Origin: JAWLGW01 sp964569055
GTDB taxonomy: Bacteria > Planctomycetota > J058
Reading direction: 5' to 3'
DNA: 18,450 bases
NCBI GenBank assembly: GCA_964569055.1
Contig: CAZMSZ010000127.1
Location: forward strand, 1-18,450
In this document: in pieces, positions 7,048 through 13,796 of the stretch
Layout of the letters: each line of letters starts with the position of its first letter
Position numbering within the stretch: position 1 is the first letter of the stretch
Notes under the pieces: model-generated
Seen by the model: only the letters and a program-made list of their open reading frames with translations
Told to the model about the DNA's origin: nothing
The model's database searches: none
Made by a program: the position numbers and the translations under genes

Positions 7048-7958
7048 GAGGTCGCCTCCTCGCCCGGCGCGTCGGCCTCCTCGCCGCCCTGGCGGTAGCG
7101 CGGGGCCTCGCCCCAGCCGAGCTTGGAGCGGAGGAGGTCGTAGTACGAGCGCTTGGCCGAGCCGACGAGCAGGAAGTCGCGCGGCGCGCGCGAGATCTCG
7201 AAGATGCACTGCTCGTCGAGCGCGAGCTGCTCGTGGCCGTCGAGGACCAGGGCCGCCTCCTCGACCTGGGTCTTGAGCCGGAAGCGCAGGGTCGACGAGC
7301 CGCTCACCACGATCGGGCGGTTGGTGAGGGCGTGGGGCGCGATCGGGGTCACGATGAACGCCTGCAGCCCCGGCGTGACCAGCGGCCCGCCCAGGGACAG
7401 CGAGTAGGCGGTCGAGCCGACCGGGGTCGAGATCACCAGGCCGTCGGTCCGGTACTGGATCGCGTGGTGCCCGTCGACCTTCATGTCGATCGTGATCAGC
7501 CGGGTCAGGATCCCCTGGCTGACGACCGCGTCGTTGAGCGCGTACTGCACGTGCTCGCGCGCGCCGTTCCACACGTGGCAGCGCAGGCGCATGCGCGGGT
7601 TGACCCTGAGGTCGAGCCGCTTGCGCCCCGCGATCCACTCGCGCACCTCGGCCTCGTCGAACTCGGCCAGGAAGCCGAGCTTGCCCAGGTTGACGCCCAG
7701 GGTGGGGACCTGCGCCTCGCCCAGGCGGCGCGCGGTCGCGAGCATGGTCCCGTCGCCGCCGACCGAGATCGCGAGGTCGGCGCCCTGCGCGGCGGCCTGC
7801 AGGTCGAGCTGGCCGTCGATGTCGGAGATCGCCTCGAGCCCCGCCCGCTCCAGCCAGGTGACGATCGCGCGGGCCACGTCCTGGCCCTCGGGCTTGTAGG
7901 GCGAGCTGACCACCACGACCTTGCGGATGGCCGCCCGCTCGATCCGCTGCAGGTCCAC
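7044..7958 (-). CDS. nadK: NAD kinase
   Basis: Phosphorylates NAD to NADP, the source of cytoplasmic NADPH. The 304-residue protein has the diagnostic GGDGT at 67-71 (D69 catalytic), the GVNLGKLGFLAE segment at 88-99, the ND pair at 142-143 that contacts NAD, and STPVGSTAYSLSLGGP at 177-192. Length and motif order match bacterial NadK/PpnK. The GTG start is 3 bp after the BagB-like stop and its own stop overlaps the thioesterase start, so translation of the operon is closely coupled. Many actinobacterial and proteobacterial nadK genes lie beside recN or tlyA; neither is here. Confidence 0.95.
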   Translation of the reverse strand: MDLQRIERAAIRKVVVVSSPYKPEGQDVARAIVTWLERAGLEAISDIDGQLDLQAAAQGADLAISVGGDGTMLATARRLGEAQVPTLGVNLGKLGFLAEFDEAEVREWIAGRKRLDLRVNPRMRLRCHVWNGAREHVQYALNDAVVSQGILTRLITIDMKVDGHHAIQYRTDGLVISTPVGSTAYSLSLGGPLVTPGLQAFIVTPIAPHALTNRPIVVSGSSTLRFRLKTQVEEAALVLDGHEQLALDEQCIFEISRAPRDFLLVGSAKRSYYDLLRSKLGWGEAPRYRQGGEEADAPGEEATS

Positions 7959-7961
7959 GGG

Positions 7962-9137
7962 TCAACCCCTCGCGAACAGGTGATCGACGATGTGCTTGAG
8001 CCCGTCGAGATCGTACACGTCGCGGGGGAAGCGGGGGACCTCCGCGAGCAGCACCCCGCGGGCGGCGCCCTCGCGCAGGCCGGCCACCCGGCGGGCGTCG
8101 CCCGCGGCCTGCAGCTCGAAGTCGAGGAACGCGCGCAGGTAGGGGTCGAGGGCCGCCGCCTCGGGGCCCGCCGCGGCGAGGGCCTCCTCGAGCGCCTGGC
8201 GGGGCCCGGCCTCGAGCCGCTCGCGCAGGTGCGAGCGCGCGCCCGGGTCGGTGAGGGCGCTGGGGTGCACGCGGTTCACGATCACCGCGTCGAGCGCCAT
8301 CTCGAGCTCGCGCAGCCGCTCGCAGAAGTAGCTCGCCTCCTGCAGCGGGAGCGGGCTGGGCGAGCTCACGACCACGAACCCGGTGCCCGCCTCGCGCAGG
8401 AGGGCGTCGACCCGCTGCGCCCGGCCGCGGAACCCCTCGTACATGCCCTCGAAGGCGCGGAAGAAGTCGGCGAACTCCTCCACGAACCGCAGCCCGAGGA
8501 TCGAGTCGACCTTGCTGACCACCTTGTTGAGCGCGCGCCCGAGGAAGCCGAGCGAGCGCTTGCCCGCGTCGGCCCAGGGCTTGAGGAACACCTCCAGCGT
8601 GCTCTGGTCGAAGGCGTCGCTCATGCGCTTGGGGGCCTGCAGGAAGTCGAGCGCGTGCTTGGTGGGCGGCGTGTCGAGCACGATCAGGTCGTAGTCGCCC
8701 TCCTCGTGCAGCTCGTACAGCTTCTCCATGGCCATGTAGTCGGAGGAGCCCACGACCGTGCTGCTCATCTGCTGGTAGAACTTGTTCGCCAGGATCCGCT
8801 GGTGCGCCTCGGGGTCGGCGGCGTAGCGCGCGATCAGCCGGTCGAACGTCCCCTTGGTGTCGAGCATCAGCGCGTGCAGGGAGCCGCGCGGCTCGAGCCC
8901 CGCGGCCCGCAGCCGGGCCGGGTCGACCTCGACCACCTCGTTGCCCAGCTCGTGCAGGCCGAGCGAGTTCGCCAGCCGCCGCGCCGGGTCGATCGTGCAA
9001 ACCACCGCGCGCTTGCCGGCCAGGGCCGCCTGCAGCGCCAGCGAGGCCGAGGTGGTCGTCTTGCCCACGCCGCCCGAGCCGCAGCAGATCAGGATCCGCC
9101 GCTCCGCGAGCAGGTGCCCGAGCGATGGGGCGCTCAC
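7962..9137 (-). CDS. BagB-like ArsA/GET3-family ATPase (signature lysine missing)
   Basis: A 391-residue P-loop ATPase of the ArsA/Get3 family. The Walker A region reads GSGGVGKTTT (20-29), so the signature lysine that normally precedes GGxGKT is a Ser (S21) while catalytic K26 and T27 remain. Switch I-like DPARR is at 50-54 and switch II DTPPT at 155-159. This Gly-Ser version is what I recall for Mycobacterium tuberculosis Rv3680 (BagB), which pairs with Rv3679 (BagA). The same gene order is seen here, with a 4-bp GTGA overlap between the two genes. The only family function I can offer is cytosolic ATP-dependent cargo or complex handling. There are no ArsB, ArsR or ArsD genes and no evident arsenite-binding Cys set, so arsenical efflux is unlikely. 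The upstream open frame is a shadow of the neighbouring gene. Confidence 0.88.
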   Translation of the reverse strand: MSAPSLGHLLAERRILICCGSGGVGKTTTSASLALQAALAGKRAVVCTIDPARRLANSLGLHELGNEVVEVDPARLRAAGLEPRGSLHALMLDTKGTFDRLIARYAADPEAHQRILANKFYQQMSSTVVGSSDYMAMEKLYELHEEGDYDLIVLDTPPTKHALDFLQAPKRMSDAFDQSTLEVFLKPWADAGKRSLGFLGRALNKVVSKVDSILGLRFVEEFADFFRAFEGMYEGFRGRAQRVDALLREAGTGFVVVSSPSPLPLQEASYFCERLRELEMALDAVIVNRVHPSALTDPGARSHLRERLEAGPRQALEEALAAAGPEAAALDPYLRAFLDFELQAAGDARRVAGLREGAARGVLLAEVPRFPRDVYDLDGLKHIVDHLFARG

Positions 9138-10147
9138 CGGCCCGCCTCCGCCGGCGCCGCGCCCTCGAGGGCGCGCGCCAGCTCGCCGCTCACGCGCTCG
9201 AGCTCGGAGAGGCCGAACGCCTCGGCGAACACGTGCGGCACCTCGTACAGCGGCAGGTCGATCGCCGCGCGGAGCTGCTCGCGGTAGCGCTCGGTCAGCG
9301 CGCGCCGGTCGTGGCTGTAGCTGGCCGCCTCGCGCACGGCCGCGCGCCCCAGCGCGGGGTCGCGCCCCTCGCCCAGGAGGCTCGCCAGCGCCTGCGTGGC
9401 CCCGTCCCCCGCCAGGACCTCGTCCGCGCGCGCGAGCGCGCCCTCGCCCAGCCGCTCGGGGTAGACCTGGTTGAGCACCACGCCCGCGAGGTGCACGCCC
9501 AGCTTGGCGCGGGCCTCGTCGTGGAAGTGGATCGCCTCGTTGACCGGCATCTCCTCGGGGAGCGTGACGATCAACAGGCTGGTGGTGCGCGGGTTCTCGA
9601 GCATGGCCTGCACCCCGAGCGCGTTGGTGCGCATGGGGCCCATCAGCAGGCGGCTCGCCTGCTCGGGGAGCGCCAGCAGCCCCAGGCCGTGGCCGGTGGC
9701 GGGGGCGTCGAAGATCACGAGGTCCCACACGGGCGTCTGGCGCCACCAGGAGCGCTCCTCGACGAGGTCCCACACCTTGCCCAGGCAGATCATCTCCTTG
9801 ATCGCGGGCGAGACGCGGAACCAGTTCTGGAACAGCCGGCTCTGCATGATGTGCTGCACGAGCCGCCGGATCCGGAGCTGGCGGTGGAAGTAGTCGGCCA
9901 CGATCGTGGCCGGGTCGAGCTGGATCCCCGACACGTTCTCGCGCAGCGGCGTGACCCGGTCGCCGAGCGAGGGCACCCCGAACAGCTGGGCGGTGCGCCC
10001 CTGGTCGTCCATCTTGACCAGGAGCACGTTCTTCCCCTGGCCCGAGGCGATCAGCCCGAGCGCCGAGGAGATGATCGTCTTCCCCACCCCGCCCTTGCCG
10101 CTGACGACCACCAGCCGGCGATCGAGCAGGTCGGTCAGCGCGCTCAC
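9134..10147 (-). CDS. BagA-like ArsA/GET3-family ATPase
   Basis: A 337-residue single-domain ArsA/Get3 ATPase with an intact deviant Walker A, GKGGVGKT (17-24), containing both signature lysine K18 and K23. A second nucleotide-handling segment, MDDQGRTAQLFG, lies at 46-57, matching the BagA-type variant of switch I. Switch II-like DAPATGHG is at 147-154. The frame is open for 49 codons upstream, but that part is low-complexity Pro/Arg. The family begins at the LVVVSGKGG strand, so GTG 10147 is preferred even though its Shine-Dalgarno site is poor. It is the first gene of a minus-strand operon with the BagB-like ATPase, NAD kinase and thioesterase. Two unequal paralogues encoded head to tail imply a heteromeric complex. 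Confidence 0.88.
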   Translation of the reverse strand: MSALTDLLDRRLVVVSGKGGVGKTIISSALGLIASGQGKNVLLVKMDDQGRTAQLFGVPSLGDRVTPLRENVSGIQLDPATIVADYFHRQLRIRRLVQHIMQSRLFQNWFRVSPAIKEMICLGKVWDLVEERSWWRQTPVWDLVIFDAPATGHGLGLLALPEQASRLLMGPMRTNALGVQAMLENPRTTSLLIVTLPEEMPVNEAIHFHDEARAKLGVHLAGVVLNQVYPERLGEGALARADEVLAGDGATQALASLLGEGRDPALGRAAVREAASYSHDRRALTERYREQLRAAIDLPLYEVPHVFAEAFGLSELERVSGELARALEGAAPAEAGR

Positions 10148-10183
10148 TTCGCGCCCCGGCGCGGGCTGCGTACACGAACGCGC

Positions 10184-10206
10184 CCCCCCGGCCCTCGGTC
10201 GGGGGG
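10184..10206 (-). terminator. GC hairpin between the bL34-like gene and the BagA-like gene
   Basis: A 10-bp inverted repeat around a 3-nt loop: six C at 10184-10189 plus GGCC pairs with GGTC plus six G at 10197-10206. As minus-strand RNA it has one A-C mismatch; as plus-strand RNA the same pair is a G-U wobble. No U tract follows, so it is either a GC-type terminator for the small gene upstream or a structure in the leader of the BagA operon. Confidence 0.35.
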
Positions 10207-10325
10207 TCGGCGGGACCCCGCGGCAGCGGAGCGGTGGCGGCAGGTCACGACGGATCGCATTGCGCCCGGCCGGCGCCCACACGTCGAGCGCCACGACGGA
10301 CCGGAGCCCGCCGTCGCGCCCGGCG

Positions 10326-10481
10326 CTAGGCCTTGGCCGTCGCCCGGCGCTTGCGGCGCGCCTTGAGCATCAGCTTCACGTTCTTGGCCTTCGCCCCACG
10401 CGGCATGTGGCTGCGGGGCTTGGCACGGAAGCCGTGGCGCTTGCGCTTGATCAGCGAGCTCTTACGGATTCGCTTCTTCAC
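10326..10481 (-). CDS. Small very basic protein, bL34-like
   Basis: A 51-residue protein in which nearly half the residues are Lys or Arg. Residues 11-20 (IKRKRHGFRA) resemble the bL34 hallmark around THGFRARM. The C-terminal KLMLKARRKRRATAKA resembles the usual VLKRRRAKGRKRL end of bL34. The expected N-terminal QPS motif is absent (KSS instead) and a short insertion rich in Pro, Arg and Gly separates the two halves. The GTG start is supported by AGAGGA 6 nt upstream and a sigma70-like promoter. It is not in the usual rpmH-rnpA-yidC context: the neighbours are an assembly gap and the BagA-like gene. It could be a second or divergent bL34, or another small ribosome- or nucleic-acid-associated protein. 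That it is a gene is fairly secure; the family is tentative. Confidence 0.65.
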   Translation of the reverse strand: MKKRIRKSSLIKRKRHGFRAKPRSHMPRGAKAKNVKLMLKARRKRRATAKA

Positions 10482-10510
10482 GGCACATCCTCTGCACGAA
10501 GAAGGGCCAG

Positions 10511-10539
10511 ATCGTAGTGTCGGTCCTCTGGCTTCGCAA
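10511..10539 (-). promoter_or_regulatory. Sigma70-like promoter for the bL34-like gene
   Basis: On the minus strand TTGCGA (10539-10534) and TACGAT (10516-10511) are separated by exactly 17 nt, each matching the sigma70 consensus at 4 of 6 positions. The expected start near 10504 gives a leader of about 23 nt containing the AGAGGA Shine-Dalgarno site at 10493-10488. This is the best -35/-10 pair I see in the window. Confidence 0.5.
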
Positions 10540-10548
10540 GTACCAAGG

Positions 10549-10648
10549 NNNNNNNNNNNNNNNNNNNNNNNNNNNNNNNNNNNNNNNNNNNNNNNNNNNN
10601 NNNNNNNNNNNNNNNNNNNNNNNNNNNNNNNNNNNNNNNNNNNNNNNN
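10549..10648. other. Assembly gap (100 N)
   Basis: Exactly 100 N, the usual placeholder for a scaffold gap of unknown size. It hides the sequence upstream of the bL34-like promoter and the C-terminus of the lipoprotein. Reading frames drawn across it are artefacts. Confidence 0.97.
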
Positions 10649-12492
10649 AGGCCGAAGGGCAGGGCCGGGATCGGCATGGCGGGGAGCTTCTGCTGGAGCT
10701 CGACCATCAAGCGCGGGCAGAGCGCGCGGAGGAAGTCCACGATCTGCTGGTCCTCGAGGTCGCAGGTCGGCTCGCTCAAGATGTCCGCATCCACGCCGGT
10801 GCAGGTCAGCGTCGAGAAGCTGAGCGTGTTGCCGTTGATCGCCACGTCGACCTCGACCTGCAGGCCAGCGCGCAGCACGAACAGCAGCGCGCGCGGGCCG
10901 CCGTCCATGTAGTCGATCGCGATCGAGACCTCGAGCTCGCCCACCGCGAGCTTCACGGGCGCCGCGCCGGGCGCCCCGTCGATCGACACCACCGGCGCCG
11001 CGCACACCGCGGCCTCGAGGACCACCGGGGTGGCCGGGTCGGGGGCCAGGCCGCGCACCGGCGGGAGGAACGGGTAGAGGAGGTTGGCGGTCAGGCTCAC
11101 TGGGCCGCCGACGGGCAGCTTGGTCCCGTCCACGACGGCGCGTGCGCCGCCGGTCAGGTAGAGGGCGCCGAGGAAGGCGTTGAGCCCGTCCTGCGAGATC
11201 CGCACGGTGAACGGCTCGGGGCCGATCGCGGGGGTGACCTGCGCGCCGGTGGTGAGGACCTCGGTCGAGCCGCTCACGGCGACCTGGGCCGGCGTGGCCT
11301 GGAAGCCGGCGATCAGCCCCAGGCCCGAGCCCGAGAACCCGTTCGCCTCGTCGACCTGGAACATGAGGTCGAGGTCGAGCGTCGCGCCCGCGCCGCCGAC
11401 CGGATTGGGGATCGCGACCCGCAGCGGCGTGTCGAGCCCCGCCAGCGACTTGCCGAGCTCGAGGTTGACCACGTCGATCAGCATGCCCTCGAGCTGGTCG
11501 CGAATCATGGTCTGCAGCAGCGGCTGGAACGGGTTCAGGATCGAGGTGAAGAACGAGCTCGAGGTCACGAGCTGGAAGCCGTTCAGCGTGATGTCGATCG
11601 ACTCGATCTCGAGCCCGAGCGCGCGCTTGCCCGGCTTGGTCCCGGTGAACGCGCTCTGGCTGACCGTGGCCCGGACCACCGCCACCACGCTCTGGGCCTG
11701 GATCGTGGCCTTGGTGAGCGCGACCCCGATCACGTCGATGTCGGCGTCGAGGGCCAGCGCGTCGATCGTGACGGTGACCTCGACCCCTGCCGCCAGCCCG
11801 GTGGCCGCGAAGCGCGGCGGCGCGTGGCGCAGGGCCGTGGCCCGGACCTCGAGGGCGAAGTTCTTGAGGATCGGGTTCTTCTGGGCGATCAGCGCGTAGA
11901 GGTCGACGTTCTTGGTCAGCTCGCCGGCCACGTCGCCGACCCGGTCGAGGCCGGCCTGGGTGAGGCCCGCCGCCACGGTGCGCGCCTGCATGCGGTCGTG
12001 CGGCGCGAACGCGCCCTGGGTCACCGAGACGTAGGCGCTCGAGCGGTTGCCGAGCGCGTCGGTCGCCTCGACCGGGATCAGGTTCAGCCCAGCGCCGAGC
12101 GCGACCTGCGCGCTGTAGTCGCTGCCGCTCGCGCTGGCGGGGGTCCCCGCGATCGAGACCGAGGACACCCCGTCGGTGTCCTCCACGCGGGCGGTCAGGG
12201 TGACCTGGCTGGCGGTCTCCTGCGCGCCGCGGGCGGGCGAGAGGATCGAGATCACCGGGCCGATCGTGGCCGGGTCGGGGAGGAGGGCGGGGTCGACCTG
12301 CCCGCGCGGGAAGGGACCCCGCGGGAGCGCGGTGGATCCGGGCGCCGTGCTGCCGTTGCCGGTGCTGCTGCTCTGAGCCGGGAGCCCGTTGCTGCTCCTG
12401 TTGCACCCGAGGACCGCGGGCGCGAGGAACAGGAGGCTCGTCACGATCAGCCTGGCGAGCAGGCAACCCATACCTTGCGACATTCCCCGCAC
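10649..12492 (-). CDS. Large lipoprotein with Ig-like domain (3' end lost in gap)
   Basis: About 614 codons are visible and the C-terminus is missing. The N-terminus has a basic stretch, a hydrophobic core (LIVTSLLFLAPAV, 15-27) and VLGC with Cys30, a near-canonical lipobox, so it is probably an outer-membrane or periplasmic lipoprotein. A Ser/Gly/Thr/Pro-rich linker covers 31-60. Residues 79-160 look like one Ig-like beta-sandwich (VTLTARVEDTDGV, then VEATDALGNRS), as in Big or glucodextranase-type repeats. The remaining ~450 residues are long amphipathic beta strands plus one helical patch (LQTMIRDQLEGMLIDVV) and recall tubular lipid-binding (TULIP/BPI-like) proteins, which is only a guess. 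GTG 12492 is preferred because GAGGGG sits 5-8 nt upstream; ATG 12483 and ATG 12471 have poorly spaced sites. Confidence 0.82.
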
Positions 12493-12493
12493 G

Positions 12494-12501
12494 CTCCCCT
12501 C
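12494..12501 (-). promoter_or_regulatory. Shine-Dalgarno site selecting GTG 12492
   Basis: Minus-strand GAGGGGAG at 12501-12494 is well placed for GTG 12492 but lies too far from ATG 12471. ATG 12483 has only a GGGGA directly abutting it. This favours three extra N-terminal residues ahead of the usual Met call. Confidence 0.5.
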
Positions 12502-12599
12502 GACGCCAACCCGCGCGCGACGCAAGCACAGCGAGCACCGAAGGTTACGGCGCGGTGCGTCATGGCGCCGCGCCGGCCGGCCGCTGATAAGTGCAGATC

Positions 12600-12649
12600 C
12601 GGTCACCCCCGCGCCGGGCCTCGCGGCCCAGTTCCGCCACCGGTGACCG
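12600..12649. repeat. Nested inverted repeat in the parB-like/lipoprotein intergenic region
   Basis: CGGTCACC (12600-12607) and GGTGACCG (12642-12649) are perfect 8-bp inverted arms. Between them is a smaller hairpin, GGGCC-TCGC-GGCCC (12616-12629). The rest of the 265-bp intergenic stretch shows no gene on either strand. It could be an operator or RNA structure ahead of the lipoprotein gene. Confidence 0.4.
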
Positions 12650-12694
12650 CCATCCCCTTTCCAGTTCCGGGAAACCGTTGGCGCCAGCCGACGA

Positions 12695-12738
12695 CGTGCG
12701 CGAAACGCACGATCGGCGCCCCTACCGTACGGCAGGGG
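12695..12738 (-). terminator. Two tandem hairpins downstream of the ParB-like gene
   Basis: A near-perfect 20-nt palindrome (12719-12738, arms CCCCT/AGGGG extended by CCG/CGG, one mismatch that is G-U on the minus strand) begins 19 nt after the ParB-like stop. A second hairpin, CGTGCG-CGAAA-CGCACG (12695-12711), follows directly. Position fits termination or 3'-end protection of the parB-like message, but there is no U tract. Confidence 0.4.
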
Positions 12739-12757
12739 CCTCCGCGCGCGAGCCCGC

Positions 12758-13667
12758 CTACTCGCCGCCGCCGCCGCCGGCGCTCGCCGAGACGTGGCTC
12801 GGGTCGATCCGGCTGGCGTCGAACGCCTCGGCGCGCNNNNNNNNNNNNNNNNNNNNNNNNNNNNNNNNNNNNNNNNNNNNNNNNNNNNNNNNNNNNNNNN
12901 NNNNNNNNNNNNNNNNNNNNNNNNNNNNNNNNNNNNCGCTTGAGGATCGGGTGGTAGGCCGAGCCCGAGAAGCGGGCCTTGCGCTCGTAGGCGGCGCCGA
13001 GGGTCAGCAGCGCCGCCTCCTCGAACGGGACCGCGTAGTCCTCCTCGCTGGCCGGGCCGAGCCGCGCCAGCTCGCGGGCCATGCGGATCACCTCCAGCGA
13101 GCGCTCCTTGATCCCGGGCGCCTTCTCGGTGTTGAGCGCCAGGATCTGGTAGGCGAGCTCGAACTCGGGCACGACGAGGGCGACCAGGCTCTTGGCCCCG
13201 AGCTGGCGCATGGCGGCCAGGCGGTGGTGCCCGTTGGGGGTCCAGTAGCGCCCGTCCGCCGCGCGCACCACCAGCACCGGGTCGAGATAGCGGTCGAGCC
13301 GATCGAGCACCGCGGCCAGCTTCTTCACGTGCGCCTCGGAGAGGTCGCGCTGGAACGGGGCCGGGTCGATCGCCTCGAGCGGGAGGGCGGCCAGGAGCTG
13401 CCAGCTCCCGCCCAGCGGGTCGCGGTAACGCGCGAGCACCTGCCCGCCGGCGGCCGCGACCGAGGCCTCGAGCTCGCTCGCCTTCGTCGCCGTGCCGCCC
13501 TGCTGCAGCTCGGCCGCCGCGAGCCCGCGCGAGCCGGCCTCGGCGGTCTTGCGCCGGCGGGCGCCCGTCTTCTTGGTCGCGCCGCCGCTCGCCTTCTTCT
13601 TGGCGGCCTTCTTCTTGGTCGCCTTGGGCTCGTCCTGCTCCGCCTCGGCCTGCTTCTTCTTCGCCAC
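12758..13667 (-). CDS. ParB/Srx-superfamily protein with Lys/Ala-rich N-terminal tail (interrupted by assembly gap)
   Basis: The N-terminal 243 codons (13667-12937) lie right of the gap. They comprise a histone-H1-like tail (KKKAAKKK around 18-25) and a ParB-like N-terminal domain with PAPFQRDLSEAHV (102-114) and the ParB box TPNGHHRLAAMRQLG (143-157). Then comes an acidic helical region (EEDYAVPFEEAALL, 208-221). Left of the gap, 26 more codons (RAEAFDASRIDPSH... ending in a Gly run, stop at 12758-12760) give a plausible C-terminus. The two pieces are in different frames only because the 100 N is a placeholder. No parA, parS or origin is visible, so chromosome partition is not indicated; a nucleic-acid-binding or nucleotide-cleaving ParB-like role is more neutral. 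The GTG start has GGAG upstream. Confidence 0.8.
12837..12936. other. Assembly gap (100 N) inside the ParB-like gene
   Basis: Exactly 100 N. Coding phase on the right (codon lower coordinates divisible by 3) and left (remainder 2) shows that the true missing length must be a multiple of 3, so 100 cannot be the real size if the gene is intact. Confidence 0.95.
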
Positions 13668-13702
13668 GCGCCGCTCTCCCGCTCACCTGCTCGAGCGGCG
13701 GG

Positions 13703-13708
13703 ATCCTA
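13703..13708 (-). promoter_or_regulatory. -10-like element (TAGGAT) upstream of the ParB-like gene
   Basis: Minus-strand TAGGAT preceded by T lies 35 nt before the GTG, leaving a leader of about 29 nt that contains a GGGAGAG Shine-Dalgarno-like stretch. No -35 is clear. The 129-bp divergent region 13668-13796 also serves the C45-like gene, which has CATACT at 13783-13788, 8 nt before its ATG. Confidence 0.3.
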
Positions 13709-13796
13709 ACCGCGCCCCCGAGCGCCCGTGGGAGGGTCCGCGCCGCCCTGCGGTGGCGTCCGCCCGCCTCGCGGCGACGTGCCATACTGCGCGCCC

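Noticed and set aside
7962..10147. Arsenical efflux ATPase pair (ArsA)
   Set aside because: No arsB, arsD or arsR nearby, and no evident metalloid-binding cysteine set; the P-loop asymmetry and gene order fit the BagA/BagB type better.
10148..10294. 49-codon upstream extension of the BagA-like protein
   Set aside because: Pro/Arg-rich low complexity with no family similarity; the fold begins at the P-loop strand after GTG 10147, and the stretch includes the hairpin at 10184-10206.
12758..13667. Chromosome partition gene parB with a nearby origin
   Set aside because: No parA, no parS-like 16-bp palindrome and no dnaA, gidA or rnpA context; only the ParB-like domain is supported.
10462..13785. 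1107-codon minus-strand open frame spanning both N gaps
   Set aside because: It is stitched together by N bases and fuses shadow frame, non-coding sequence, the lipoprotein and a gap. Only the segment 10651-12492 is a gene.
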